From NCBI GenBank assembly GCA_039927975.1, contig JBDSTZ010000443.1:1-5585 (forward strand): a stretch of 5,585 nt of DNA, read 5' to 3'. Below, piece by piece: positions 1-5,390 of the stretch; the first letter of the stretch is position 1, and each line of letters begins with the position of its first letter. The notes beneath the pieces are model-generated. The model saw only the letters and a list, made by a program, of their open reading frames with translations, had not been told where the DNA came from and made no database searches. The DNA comes from JBDSTZ01 sp039927975. GTDB lineage: Bacteria; Pseudomonadota; Gammaproteobacteria; Burkholderiales; Burkholderiaceae_D. A program made the translations under genes and the position numbers.

Positions 1-1014
1 CAGGTTCTGCCCGCCCAGCGGCAGCAGGCTGCCGCCGACGAAGGCGCAGTCGCACGCGGCGTAATAGGCGAACATCTCGCCCATCGAGTCGCCCAGCAGC
101 ACATCGATGGCGGCATCGAGCGGCGCCTCGGTCAGCGCCGAGCGGCGCGCGAGTGCCAGGCCGCGCGCCAGGACCTGCGCCGCGACCTCGTCGAATCGTT
201 GCGGGTGGCGCGGCACGATCAGCAGCAGCGGCTTGTGCGCGCCATGACGCAGGCGCGCGAAGGCGTCGAGGATGAGGGCTTCCTCGCCGTCGCGGGTGCT
301 GGCGCACAGCAGCACCGGGCGGGCGCCGATCCGCGCGCGCAGCCAGGCGCCGCTGTCGAGCGCCGCTTGCGGCACCACCACGTCGAACTTGATGCTGCCG
401 GTGACCTCCACGCGCGGGGCGCCGAGCGAGCGCACGCGCTCGGCGTCGGCCTCGGTCTGGGCCGCCACCAGCGTGATGCCGCGCGCCGCCTCGGTCATCA
501 GCTTGCCCATGCGGCGGCCGCGCCGCAGCGAGCGTTCCGACAGGCGCGCGTTGACCAGCGCGACGGCGATTCCGCGTTCGCCGCAGAACGCGATCAGGTT
601 GGGCCAGACTTCGGTCTCCATCAGGATGCAGATGCGCGGCGTGAAATGGCGCCGGAAGCGGCGCAGCATGAAGGGAATGTCGTAGGGCAGGTAGGACTGG
701 ACCAGGCGCGCGCCGTGCTTGCCGAACAGCGCCTTGCCGGTGGCGCGTCCGGTCGGCGTCATGTGGGTCAGCAGGATGCGGCTGTTCGGATAGGCGGCCA
801 GCAGGGCATCGACCAGCGGCTCGGCGGCGCGGGTCTCGCCGACCGACACGGCGTGCACCCAGATGGTGTGCCAGCCGGCGCCGACCGGGCCGTAGAAGCC
901 GAGCCGCTCGCCCCAGTGTACGCGGTAGCCCGGCTCGCGCAGGCTGCGCCACCACAGGCGCGCCAGCACCAGCGGCAGCGCCAGGCACCACAGCAGGGTG
1001 TAGAGGCGGCGCAT
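1..1014 (-). CDS. waaA: 3-deoxy-D-manno-octulosonic acid (Kdo) transferase WaaA, 3' end beyond window
   Basis: Transfers Kdo from CMP-Kdo to the lipid A precursor at the inner membrane, the first step of LPS inner-core assembly (GT30 family). The window holds the first 338 residues; family members are about 420-430, so roughly the last fifth is missing. Visible: an N-terminal membrane anchor (residues about 4-22), the WGERLGF segment with the probable catalytic Glu36, SVGE at 57-60, METEVWPN at 132-139, TGSIKFD at 205-211, STRDGEE at 239-245, VPRHP at 267-271, GDSMGEM at 308-314 and GGSLLPLGGQN at 327-337. The GGQN where enterobacterial proteins have GGHN is, as I recall, usual in Betaproteobacteria. 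The ATG overlaps the waaC stop by one base (TGATG) and has no clear Shine-Dalgarno, so translation is probably coupled to waaC. Whether the enzyme adds one or two Kdo residues cannot be told. Confidence 0.96.
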   Translation of the reverse strand, partial: MRRLYTLLWCLALPLVLARLWWRSLREPGYRVHWGERLGFYGPVGAGWHTIWVHAVSVGETRAAEPLVDALLAAYPNSRILLTHMTPTGRATGKALFGKHGARLVQSYLPYDIPFMLRRFRRHFTPRICILMETEVWPNLIAFCGERGIAVALVNARLSERSLRRGRRMGKLMTEAARGITLVAAQTEADAERVRSLGAPRVEVTGSIKFDVVVPQAALDSGAWLRARIGARPVLLCASTRDGEEALILDAFARLRHGAHKPLLLIVPRHPQRFDEVAAQVLARGLALARRSALTEAPLDAAIDVLLGDSMGEMFAYYAACDCAFVGGSLLPLGGQNL

Positions 1015-1997
1015 CAGGACGCGCCGGTCAGCTGGCGCACGGCGGCCAGCACCTCGGGCACCGTCGGCGGCGCGCCCTGCTCGCCCAGGTTGGTGATCAA
1101 GGGCGACCAGTTGCCCTCGGTCTTCCACTTCGGCGAATCGCAATAGAGTTCGATGGTCGGCCGCAGAAAGGCGGCGGCGATGTGGGTCAGGCCGGTGTCG
1201 ACGCCGATCGCCAGCGCCGCGTTGCGCGCCAGCGTGACCGCGTCCATCATCGACAGCTTTGGCAGCAGCTGGGCGTTGGGCAGGCTGGCGGCCAGCTGTT
1301 CGGCCTCAAGCCGCTCCTTGTCGGAACCCCACGGCAGCAGTACCGGCATGGGCGCGAGCGCCTGGCCGACCGCGATCCAGTCGGCGGCCGGCCATTTTTT
1401 GGCGGCGCGCGCGGTGCCGTGGAAGAATACCGCGTAGGGACCGGGCGGCATCCAGGCCGGGCGCTGCGACGGGTCCGGCGGCGGCAGGCCGAAGTCGGGC
1501 GCGACGCCGTCGATCGCATAGCCGAGCGCCTTGGCCGCCACCAGGCGCCCGCGCGCCACCGCGTGGGTGCGCGGATCGAGCGCGATGCTATCGGTATGGA
1601 ACACGCGCGAGACACCCTCGTAGCCGGAACCCTCGCTGCCGTTGGCCAGGCCGACCTTGTGGCCGCCCTTGACGATGCGCGCGGCGCCCATGATCACGCC
1701 GGTCTTGAGCAGGCCCTGGGTGTCGAACACGTAGTCGTAGCGCTCCTGCCGCAGGGTGCGGAAGAAGGCGCCGATCTCGGCGCGGGTGGCGCGGCTGAAC
1801 AGGCTTTTGCGCCAGCGCCGCAGGGCGAACGGGATGATGTTGCGCACGTGCGGATTGAGCCGCACCAGGCTGACGTAGCCCTCCTCGACCACCCAGTCGA
1901 TGGTGGCGTCGGGATGGTGGCGCAGGATGTCGGCCACCATCGGCAGGTTGTGCAGCACGTCGCCCAGCGACGATACGCGCACCAGCAGGATCTTCAA
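1014..1997 (-). CDS. waaC: Lipopolysaccharide heptosyltransferase I (WaaC/RfaC)
   Basis: Adds the first L-glycero-D-manno-heptose from ADP-heptose to Kdo of the LPS inner core at the cytoplasmic face of the inner membrane (GT9 family, GT-B fold). The 327 residues are close to the usual 320-340. The N-terminus reads KILLVRVSSLGDVLHNLP, with the conserved Asp13 of the acceptor domain; DTQGLLKTG lies at 92-100, FHGTARAAKKWP at 192-203 with the ADP-heptose-binding lysines, PWGSDKERLEAE at 222-233, and GVDTGLTHIAAA at 265-276, the nucleotide-sugar motif. The start codon is TTG: it is the only start that gives the conserved N-terminus, and no ATG or GTG lies close upstream in frame. The gene begins 19 bases after the mutase stop, with only a poor G-rich stretch as ribosome site, which suggests coupled translation. 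The closely related WaaF is less likely because of the KTEGNW and DTQGLLKTG segments typical of WaaC. Confidence 0.95.
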   Translation of the reverse strand: MKILLVRVSSLGDVLHNLPMVADILRHHPDATIDWVVEEGYVSLVRLNPHVRNIIPFALRRWRKSLFSRATRAEIGAFFRTLRQERYDYVFDTQGLLKTGVIMGAARIVKGGHKVGLANGSEGSGYEGVSRVFHTDSIALDPRTHAVARGRLVAAKALGYAIDGVAPDFGLPPPDPSQRPAWMPPGPYAVFFHGTARAAKKWPAADWIAVGQALAPMPVLLPWGSDKERLEAEQLAASLPNAQLLPKLSMMDAVTLARNAALAIGVDTGLTHIAAAFLRPTIELYCDSPKWKTEGNWSPLITNLGEQGAPPTVPEVLAAVRQLTGAS

Positions 1998-2016
1998 GCG
2001 CGCGGCCCCGGCGGCG

Positions 2017-3399
2017 TCAGAACGGCAGCACGGCGTCGGGCTTGGCGGCCACGATCACGCGCTTGAATTCGTCCTGGATGCGGCGCAGCGCGGCGGGATT
2101 TTCCGCTTCGAAGCGCATCACCACCACCGGGGTGGTGTTCGACGAGCGCGCCAGGCCGAAGCCGTCGGCGTATTCGACCCGCAGGCCGTCGATGTCGATG
2201 ATGCGCTCGGCGCCAGGGAAGGTGGCGCCGGTGCGCAGCTGCTCGATCAGCACCACGCTCTCGCCCTCGGCCAGGTGGAGGTGCAGTTCGGGCGTACTGT
2301 CGGACTGCGGCAGCGCGTTGAGCAGGGCCGACGGATCGGCCACGCGGGTGAGCAGTTCGAGCAGGCGCGCGCCCGAGTACAGGCCGTCGTCGAAGCCGTA
2401 CCAGCGGTCCTTGAAGAAGATATGCCCGCTCATTTCGCCGCCCAGCGGAGCGCCGGTTTCGCGCAGCTTGGCCTTGACCAGCGAATGGCCGGTCTTCCAC
2501 ATCAGCGGCTGGCCGCCGTGCTTCGCGATATACGGCGCCAGGTGGCGCGTGCACTTGACGTCGTAGAGGATCTGCGCGCCCGGGTGGCGGGTCAGCACGT
2601 CGGCGGCGAACAGCATCATTTGGCGGTCGGGATAAATGATCTGGCCATCCTTGGTGACCACGCCCAGGCGGTCGCCGTCGCCGTCGAAGGCGATGCCGAT
2701 CTCGGCGTCGGTCTCGCGCAGGCAGGCGATCAGGTCCTGCAGGTTTTCCGGATGGGCCGGATCAGGATGGTGGTTGGGGAAATTGCCGTCGACTTCGCAG
2801 AACAGTTCGATGACTTCGCAGCCCATGCCGCGAAAGAGGTCGCCGGCGAAGGCGCCGGCCACGCCATTGCCGCAATCGACGGCGATCTTGATCGGGCGCG
2901 CCAGCTTGACGTCGCCGATGATGCGTTCGAGGTAGGCGGCGCTGATGTCGTGGGTGCGGTAGCTGCCCGGAGTGGCGGCCACGCTGCCGTCATGGCTGGC
3001 GATGTTATGGTACAGCGCCTGGATGGTCTCGCCGTGAATCGCTTCGCCGGCCAGCACCATTTTAAAACCATTGTAGTCGGGGGGATTATGGCTGCCGGTG
3101 ACCATGATGCCGCTGTGGGTATCGAGCACGTTGGTGCCGTAGTAGACCATCGGCGTGGCCACCACGCCCAGGTCGATCACATCGACGCCGGCCGCCTGCA
3201 AGCCTTGCGCCAGCGCGGCCGCCAGCGACGGCCCTGACAGGCGTCCGTCGCGCCCGATCACCACCTGACGCTCGCCCTTGGCCAGCGCCGCAGCCCCGAA
3301 AGCCTGGCCGATCTGGCGCGCGATACCGGCGTCGAGTGTCTTGTCGATCACGCCGCGAATGTCATAAGCCTTGAAGATTGTTTTTGAAAGCGCAACCAT
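2017..3399 (-). CDS. manB: Phosphomannomutase / phosphoglucomutase (AlgC/ManB type)
   Basis: Alpha-D-phosphohexomutase interconverting hexose 6-phosphates and 1-phosphates in the cytoplasm; the products feed GDP-mannose and, through glucose-1-P, dTDP-rhamnose and UDP-glucose for LPS and exopolysaccharide. The 460 residues match bifunctional AlgC (about 463). Four domains are readable: the N-terminal FKAYDIRG (9-16); the active-site loop TGSHNPPDYNGFK (101-113) with phospho-acceptor Ser103; the metal loop DGDGDRLG (239-246) with Asp239, 241 and 243; the sugar-specificity loop GGEMSGH (320-326); and the C-terminal phosphate-binding RSSNTTP (418-424). All key residues are intact. The ATG is preceded by GAGG (3410-3413) ten bases upstream and gives the expected N-terminus. 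It is first in a unit with waaC and waaA. Mannose versus glucose preference cannot be read from sequence; algC is an equally fair name. Confidence 0.95.
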   Translation of the reverse strand: MVALSKTIFKAYDIRGVIDKTLDAGIARQIGQAFGAAALAKGERQVVIGRDGRLSGPSLAAALAQGLQAAGVDVIDLGVVATPMVYYGTNVLDTHSGIMVTGSHNPPDYNGFKMVLAGEAIHGETIQALYHNIASHDGSVAATPGSYRTHDISAAYLERIIGDVKLARPIKIAVDCGNGVAGAFAGDLFRGMGCEVIELFCEVDGNFPNHHPDPAHPENLQDLIACLRETDAEIGIAFDGDGDRLGVVTKDGQIIYPDRQMMLFAADVLTRHPGAQILYDVKCTRHLAPYIAKHGGQPLMWKTGHSLVKAKLRETGAPLGGEMSGHIFFKDRWYGFDDGLYSGARLLELLTRVADPSALLNALPQSDSTPELHLHLAEGESVVLIEQLRTGATFPGAERIIDIDGLRVEYADGFGLARSSNTTPVVVMRFEAENPAALRRIQDEFKRVIVAAKPDAVLPF

Positions 3400-3505
3400 G
3401 CTGTGAGAACCTCGATATCAAATGCTTGAAACAAGCGGGAGCCGGACGCGGCGCGCCGCATGCCATGGAAGCGGCAGGGCAATTACGTCGGGAAGATGGA
3501 ATGCT

Positions 3506-3534
3506 ATTGTAACGGCAAGCGGGAACCTTGGGAA
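3506..3534 (-). promoter_or_regulatory. Candidate sigma70-type promoter for manB-waaC-waaA
   Basis: On the minus strand TTCCCA (3534-3529) is followed after 17 bases by TACAAT (3511-3506), matching 4 of 6 and 5 of 6 consensus positions with ideal spacing. Transcription would start near 3499, giving a leader of about 100 bases ahead of the mutase ATG. It is the best promoter-like pair I found in this gap by eye. No experimental support. Confidence 0.42.
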
Positions 3535-3567
3535 TTGGAACCCGCGCGGCTTGCGCCGGCGAAGAGA

Positions 3568-3607
3568 AAACTCGGGGGAAACTCGTAGGAAACTCGGCGG
3601 GAACTAT
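3568..3607. repeat. Short tandem repeat with 11-base period (AAACTCG unit)
   Basis: AAACTCG occurs on the plus strand at 3568-3574, 3579-3585 and 3590-3596, exactly 11 bases apart. A decayed fourth copy (GAACTAT) sits in the same phase at 3601-3607. The longer word GGAAACTCG is perfect in copies two and three (3577-3585 and 3588-3596). It lies just upstream of the candidate mutase promoter. The 11-base spacing is near one helical turn, so a protein could bind all copies on one face, but simple tandem duplication is an equally good explanation. Confidence 0.6.
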
Positions 3608-3615
3608 CAGGGGGG

Positions 3616-3644
3616 AAAACCCGGGCACGCGCAGTGGCGTGCCC
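3616..3644 (-). terminator. Probable Rho-independent terminator of the H-NS gene
   Basis: The inverted repeat GGGCACGC (3623-3630) / GCGTGCCC (3637-3644) gives an 8-pair stem with a 6-base loop. In the minus-strand transcript it is followed by GGG and then UUUU (3619-3616). It begins 33 bases after the H-NS stop codon. The short, slightly displaced U tract makes it a moderate rather than strong terminator. Confidence 0.45.
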
Positions 3645-3650
3645 AGCAGA

Positions 3651-3665
3651 CTCGTCGGAAACGAG
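3651..3665 (-). repeat. Small hairpin just after the H-NS stop codon
   Basis: CTCGT (3651-3655) and ACGAG (3661-3665) form a 5-pair stem around a 5-base loop, ahead of the larger terminator-like hairpin. It has no U tract of its own; it may only protect the 3' end of the message or be incidental. Confidence 0.3.
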
Positions 3666-3677
3666 CTGAATAAACGC

Positions 3678-3986
3678 TTATACGCGCAGCTTGTCGATCG
3701 ACTTGCCGCCTTCAACCCATTCCTTGACCCATTTAGGCTGGCGGCCGCGGCCGGTCCATTGCTGGGCCGAATTATCCGGATGACGGAAACGCACGGCGAC
3801 GGTGCCGGTCTTGGCGCGAATGCCGGTGCCGATCAGGTCTTTCAGCGGGACGCCGACGCTTTGGGCGATTGCCAGGATTTGTTCGCGCGCTTTGGCCACT
3901 TCCTGGTGCTCGCGCTTTTTCATCTCTTGCTTGATTTGATCCTGCAGATTGCGCAAATCACCGACGGACAAATTTGACAGATCCAT
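3678..3986 (-). CDS. hns: H-NS family histone-like nucleoid-structuring protein
   Basis: Small DNA-binding protein that recognises A+T-rich DNA, oligomerises along it and usually silences transcription. The 102 residues fit the short betaproteobacterial H-NS group. Residues about 1-45 (LSNLSVGDLRNLQDQI followed by a charged stretch with KKREHQE) look helical and coiled-coil-like, the expected oligomerisation region. The C-terminal half holds the DNA-binding core, RFRHPDNSAQQWTGRGRQPKWV at 66-87, including the diagnostic WTGRGR at 77-82 that enters the minor groove. I chose the ATG at 3986 because AAGGA (3998-3994) lies seven bases upstream and family proteins begin with M-D-L-S-type sequence; a TTG 60 bases further upstream would add an unconserved leader. 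It stands alone between a glycan-initiating transferase gene and the inner-core operon, so local silencing of surface-glycan genes is plausible but unproven. Confidence 0.95.
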   Translation of the reverse strand: MDLSNLSVGDLRNLQDQIKQEMKKREHQEVAKAREQILAIAQSVGVPLKDLIGTGIRAKTGTVAVRFRHPDNSAQQWTGRGRQPKWVKEWVEGGKSIDKLRV

Positions 3987-4017
3987 TATCGTTTCCTTAA
4001 CAGTTGGGTTTGAGGGT

Positions 4018-4050
4018 ATTAAGTGAAATCTCACCAATTGTCGCAATATA
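4018..4050 (-). promoter_or_regulatory. A+T-rich candidate promoter region of the H-NS gene
   Basis: The gap between the transferase stop and the H-NS ATG is about 35% G+C in the 60-base line I counted (4021-4080). Two weak promoter readings exist on the minus strand: TTGCGA (4046-4041) with 17 bases to CTTAAT (4023-4018), or a TATATT -10 box at 4050-4045 with only a poor -35. Neither is strong; the A+T-rich DNA may itself be an H-NS target, since autorepression is common in the family. Confidence 0.3.
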
Positions 4051-4070
4051 CTACATCCACGTATTATTGC
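4043..4070. repeat. A+T-rich inverted repeat upstream of the H-NS gene
   Basis: GCAATATAC (4043-4051) pairs with GTATTATTGC (4061-4070) as a 9-pair stem with one bulged T (4064) around a 9-base loop. It runs from the transferase stop codon into the possible -10 region of the H-NS gene. No U tract follows in the transcript, so it is more like an operator or mRNA hairpin than a terminator. Confidence 0.4.
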
Positions 4071-5164
4071 TAGTTCTTCTTGCGAAAAATCAGCCAGCGC
4101 GGCGACTTAAATCGAACAATACGCGCATACAACCACAGATAGCTGACAATGAACAATAAACAGAACAATACCAACAGTACAGTGTGGCGCCAAAACAGGG
4201 TCGCCGGGATAACCGCCATCAGCGAAAGCAGCCATAAATAAGGCGAGGTCATCGCGTTCCTGCGCATTAAGGCGCGGCCTTCCTTGCGCCCCACCGCCCA
4301 TTGCACAATACGCCGAAATATCAAACTATGCAGGTGTATTCCGTCGGGCATAGTCGGCGACTTTCCGCGCACGAACATCCGACGATAGGCCGAAAAAACC
4401 GTCTCGAACGCGGGATAAATCAATAGTAAGGCCGCATACCAGCTGGAAACCTCGGGATTGCGCATCACCAGCAACAACGCCAGTTCGCCCAGCATGAAAC
4501 CAATAAAGTAGGCGCCGCCATCGCCGAGAAATATCAGCCCCACCGGGTAATTCCAGATCAGGAAGCCGGCGCAGGCGCCGGCCACTGTCAGCGCCGTCAC
4601 CAGCACGAACATGTCGCCCACCTGGGCCGCCACATAGGCCAGCGAAATGAGCATGCAAATGGTCACCACGCTGGCCAGCCCGTTGAACCCGTCGATAATA
4701 TTGACGGCATTCGCGATGCCGGCCACCGCCAGCACGGTCAAGGGCAATATCAGCCACACACTGGACAACTGCCAGGAGCCGAACGGCAAATCGATGCGAT
4801 CGAGCCGGGCGCCGATCAGGAAATACGCCAGCGCGGCCGCCGCCATGGTCAAGGCCAGACGCCGCGCAGCGCTGACCCGGCCGGTATAGTCCTCGGCAAT
4901 ACCGCCAGCCAGGGCGAGCGCGGAACATAACAGCAGGGATAATATGGTGTGCTGCAGGGCCGGTACGCGCCATATCGAAATGAGCGCCCCGATGAACACC
5001 GCCAAAAATATCGGCAAGCCGCCGATCCGCGCCACGTCGTGCTGATGCACTTTCTGAACGGCGCTGAAATCGGCGTCCAGCGCGGGCGCATGCAACCTGG
5101 ACTGTTTAATAACAAGCAAGGTTAATAAGGCGGAGGAAATGAAGCTGACGATAAATGAAAACAT
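4070..5164 (-). CDS. Polyprenyl-phosphate sugar-1-phosphate transferase (WecA/MraY superfamily)
   Basis: Integral membrane enzyme that should move a sugar 1-phosphate (typically an N-acetylhexosamine-1-P from a UDP-sugar) to undecaprenyl phosphate, starting O-antigen or a related glycan at the cytoplasmic face. Its 364 residues contain about 11 hydrophobic segments (near 3-20, 48-67, 73-90, 104-118, 136-151, 164-182, 185-203, 218-233, 242-258, 307-325 and 328-347). Superfamily motifs: HDVARIGGLP (42-51), AEDYTGR (90-96) in the place of the metal-binding DD motif, NAVNIIDGFNGLA (152-164), FLGDGG (212-217) with Asp215, and GIHLHS (275-280) where WecA has a His-rich motif. ATG 5164 is the only sensible start because an in-frame stop lies at 5195-5197. 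Ribosome binding is weak: the only AAGGA is about 20 bases upstream. The 3' part is less G+C-rich than the mutase operon. The exact sugar is unknown, so I give no symbol. Confidence 0.9.
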   Translation of the reverse strand: MFSFIVSFISSALLTLLVIKQSRLHAPALDADFSAVQKVHQHDVARIGGLPIFLAVFIGALISIWRVPALQHTILSLLLCSALALAGGIAEDYTGRVSAARRLALTMAAAALAYFLIGARLDRIDLPFGSWQLSSVWLILPLTVLAVAGIANAVNIIDGFNGLASVVTICMLISLAYVAAQVGDMFVLVTALTVAGACAGFLIWNYPVGLIFLGDGGAYFIGFMLGELALLLVMRNPEVSSWYAALLLIYPAFETVFSAYRRMFVRGKSPTMPDGIHLHSLIFRRIVQWAVGRKEGRALMRRNAMTSPYLWLLSLMAVIPATLFWRHTVLLVLFCLLFIVSYLWLYARIVRFKSPRWLIFRKKN

Positions 5165-5215
5165 AGTGTGCGATATGAACCATTCCTTGCGGCGTCAGCA
5201 CAGCGGAAGTCCGGA

Positions 5216-5229
5216 CCGTCGCGCGACGG
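5216..5229. repeat. Perfect 14-base palindrome
   Basis: CCGTCGCGCGACGG is its own reverse complement. It lies 52 bases upstream of the transferase start, a position suited to an operator or a leader hairpin. Its all-G+C centre also makes chance occurrence in this genome more likely. Confidence 0.45.
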
Positions 5230-5265
5230 CTTGCTTGTTATCGATAGTAATAGACGGGAATCCGA

Positions 5266-5292
5266 GCGATTGCACCGGATGGTGACTATCGC
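5266..5292. repeat. Interrupted inverted repeat
   Basis: GCGAT (5266-5270) pairs with ATCGC (5288-5292), and inside it CACC (5273-5276) pairs with GGTG (5281-5284) around GGAT, leaving a 2/3-base internal loop. It is a possible weak hairpin or protein-binding dyad in the rfbD-transferase gap. Confidence 0.3.
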
Positions 5293-5318
5293 ATCAGTGT
5301 AAGGGCGGAATTGGCGGA

Positions 5319-5335
5319 CCGATTGCGCGAATCGG
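5319..5335. repeat. 17-base dyad, CCGATT-N5-AATCGG
   Basis: Perfect 6-base arms (5319-5324 and 5330-5335) separated by GCGCG. The geometry is that of a typical dimeric regulator site; no U tract follows on either strand, so it is not terminator-like. Confidence 0.4.
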
Positions 5336-5357
5336 CACGCCTCGGTGAATCAGTGGT

Positions 5358-5379
5358 GGCGCGGCCGGGCGGCCGCGCC
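5358..5379 (-). terminator. Strong G+C hairpin downstream of rfbD, terminator-like
   Basis: GGCGCGGCC (5358-5366) and GGCCGCGCC (5371-5379) form a perfect 9-pair stem, all G-C, with a 4-base loop, starting 11 bases after the rfbD stop. No U tract follows in the minus-strand transcript, so it may be a 3'-end stabiliser or pause site rather than a true intrinsic terminator. Confidence 0.4.
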
Positions 5380-5390
5380 GGCAAGCGCTG

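Larger units (their letters stand above)
3400..3677 (-). other. Intergenic region between the H-NS gene and the mutase operon
   Basis: This 278-base stretch has no convincing gene. In transcript order it holds two hairpins after the H-NS stop, an 11-base-period repeat, a probable promoter and a leader of about 100 bases. The leader includes a perfect 12-base palindrome at 3448-3459 (centre GGCGCGCC) and a small hairpin at 3424-3436 (GCTTG arms around a 3-base loop). On the plus strand the stretch is rich in GGAA/GGGAA words, so the transcribed strand is rich in TTCC. The reading frames that cross it on either strand overlap the flanking genes and resemble no family I know. Confidence 0.7.
5165..5390 (-). 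other. Intergenic region between rfbD and the sugar-phosphate transferase gene
   Basis: This 226-base stretch has no convincing gene. It carries four separate dyad symmetries (listed individually) within about 165 bases. I see no well-formed promoter for the transferase gene, only weak A+T-rich words around 5238-5252 such as TACTAT on the minus strand. An ATG at 5183 would open a 25-codon frame that overlaps the transferase start out of phase; it lacks a spaced ribosome site and is not called. Confidence 0.6.

Noticed and set aside
199..2066. Plus-strand frames of about 300 codons at 199-1146 and 1182-2066
   Set aside because: They lie antisense to waaA and waaC, have Arg/Ala/Gln/Gly-rich low-complexity translations and no family motifs; typical high-G+C shadows.
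1900..3237. Long plus-strand reading frame (445 codons) opposite the mutase gene
   Set aside because: It is the mirror of a high-G+C gene with strong third-position bias; the His/Ala/Gly/Arg/Asp-rich translation matches no family, while the minus strand encodes a complete mutase with all catalytic motifs.
3448..3459. 12-base palindrome GCGGCGCGCCGC in the mutase leader
   Set aside because: Pure G+C palindromes of this length are common by chance in such DNA; noted within the intergenic entry but not treated as a finding.
3362..3715. Minus-strand frame of 117 codons across the gap between the H-NS and mutase genes
   Set aside because: It begins inside the H-NS gene and runs into the mutase start out of frame, has a Pro/Ser/Ala-rich translation shaped by the local repeats, and no recognisable domain.
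3528..3977. Plus-strand frame of 149 codons antisense to the H-NS gene
   Set aside because: Most of it is the complement of a clear H-NS gene and the rest translates the short repeat; no ribosome site or homology seen.
3987..4046. Upstream TTG start that would lengthen the H-NS protein by 20 residues
   Set aside because: The added residues do not resemble the family N-terminus, and the ATG at 3986 has a well-placed AAGGA seven bases upstream.
5107..5183. 25-codon frame starting at ATG 5183, overlapping the transferase start
   Set aside because: The AAGGA is too close to this ATG to serve it, and the peptide has no recognisable feature; a leader peptide cannot be excluded but is not supported.
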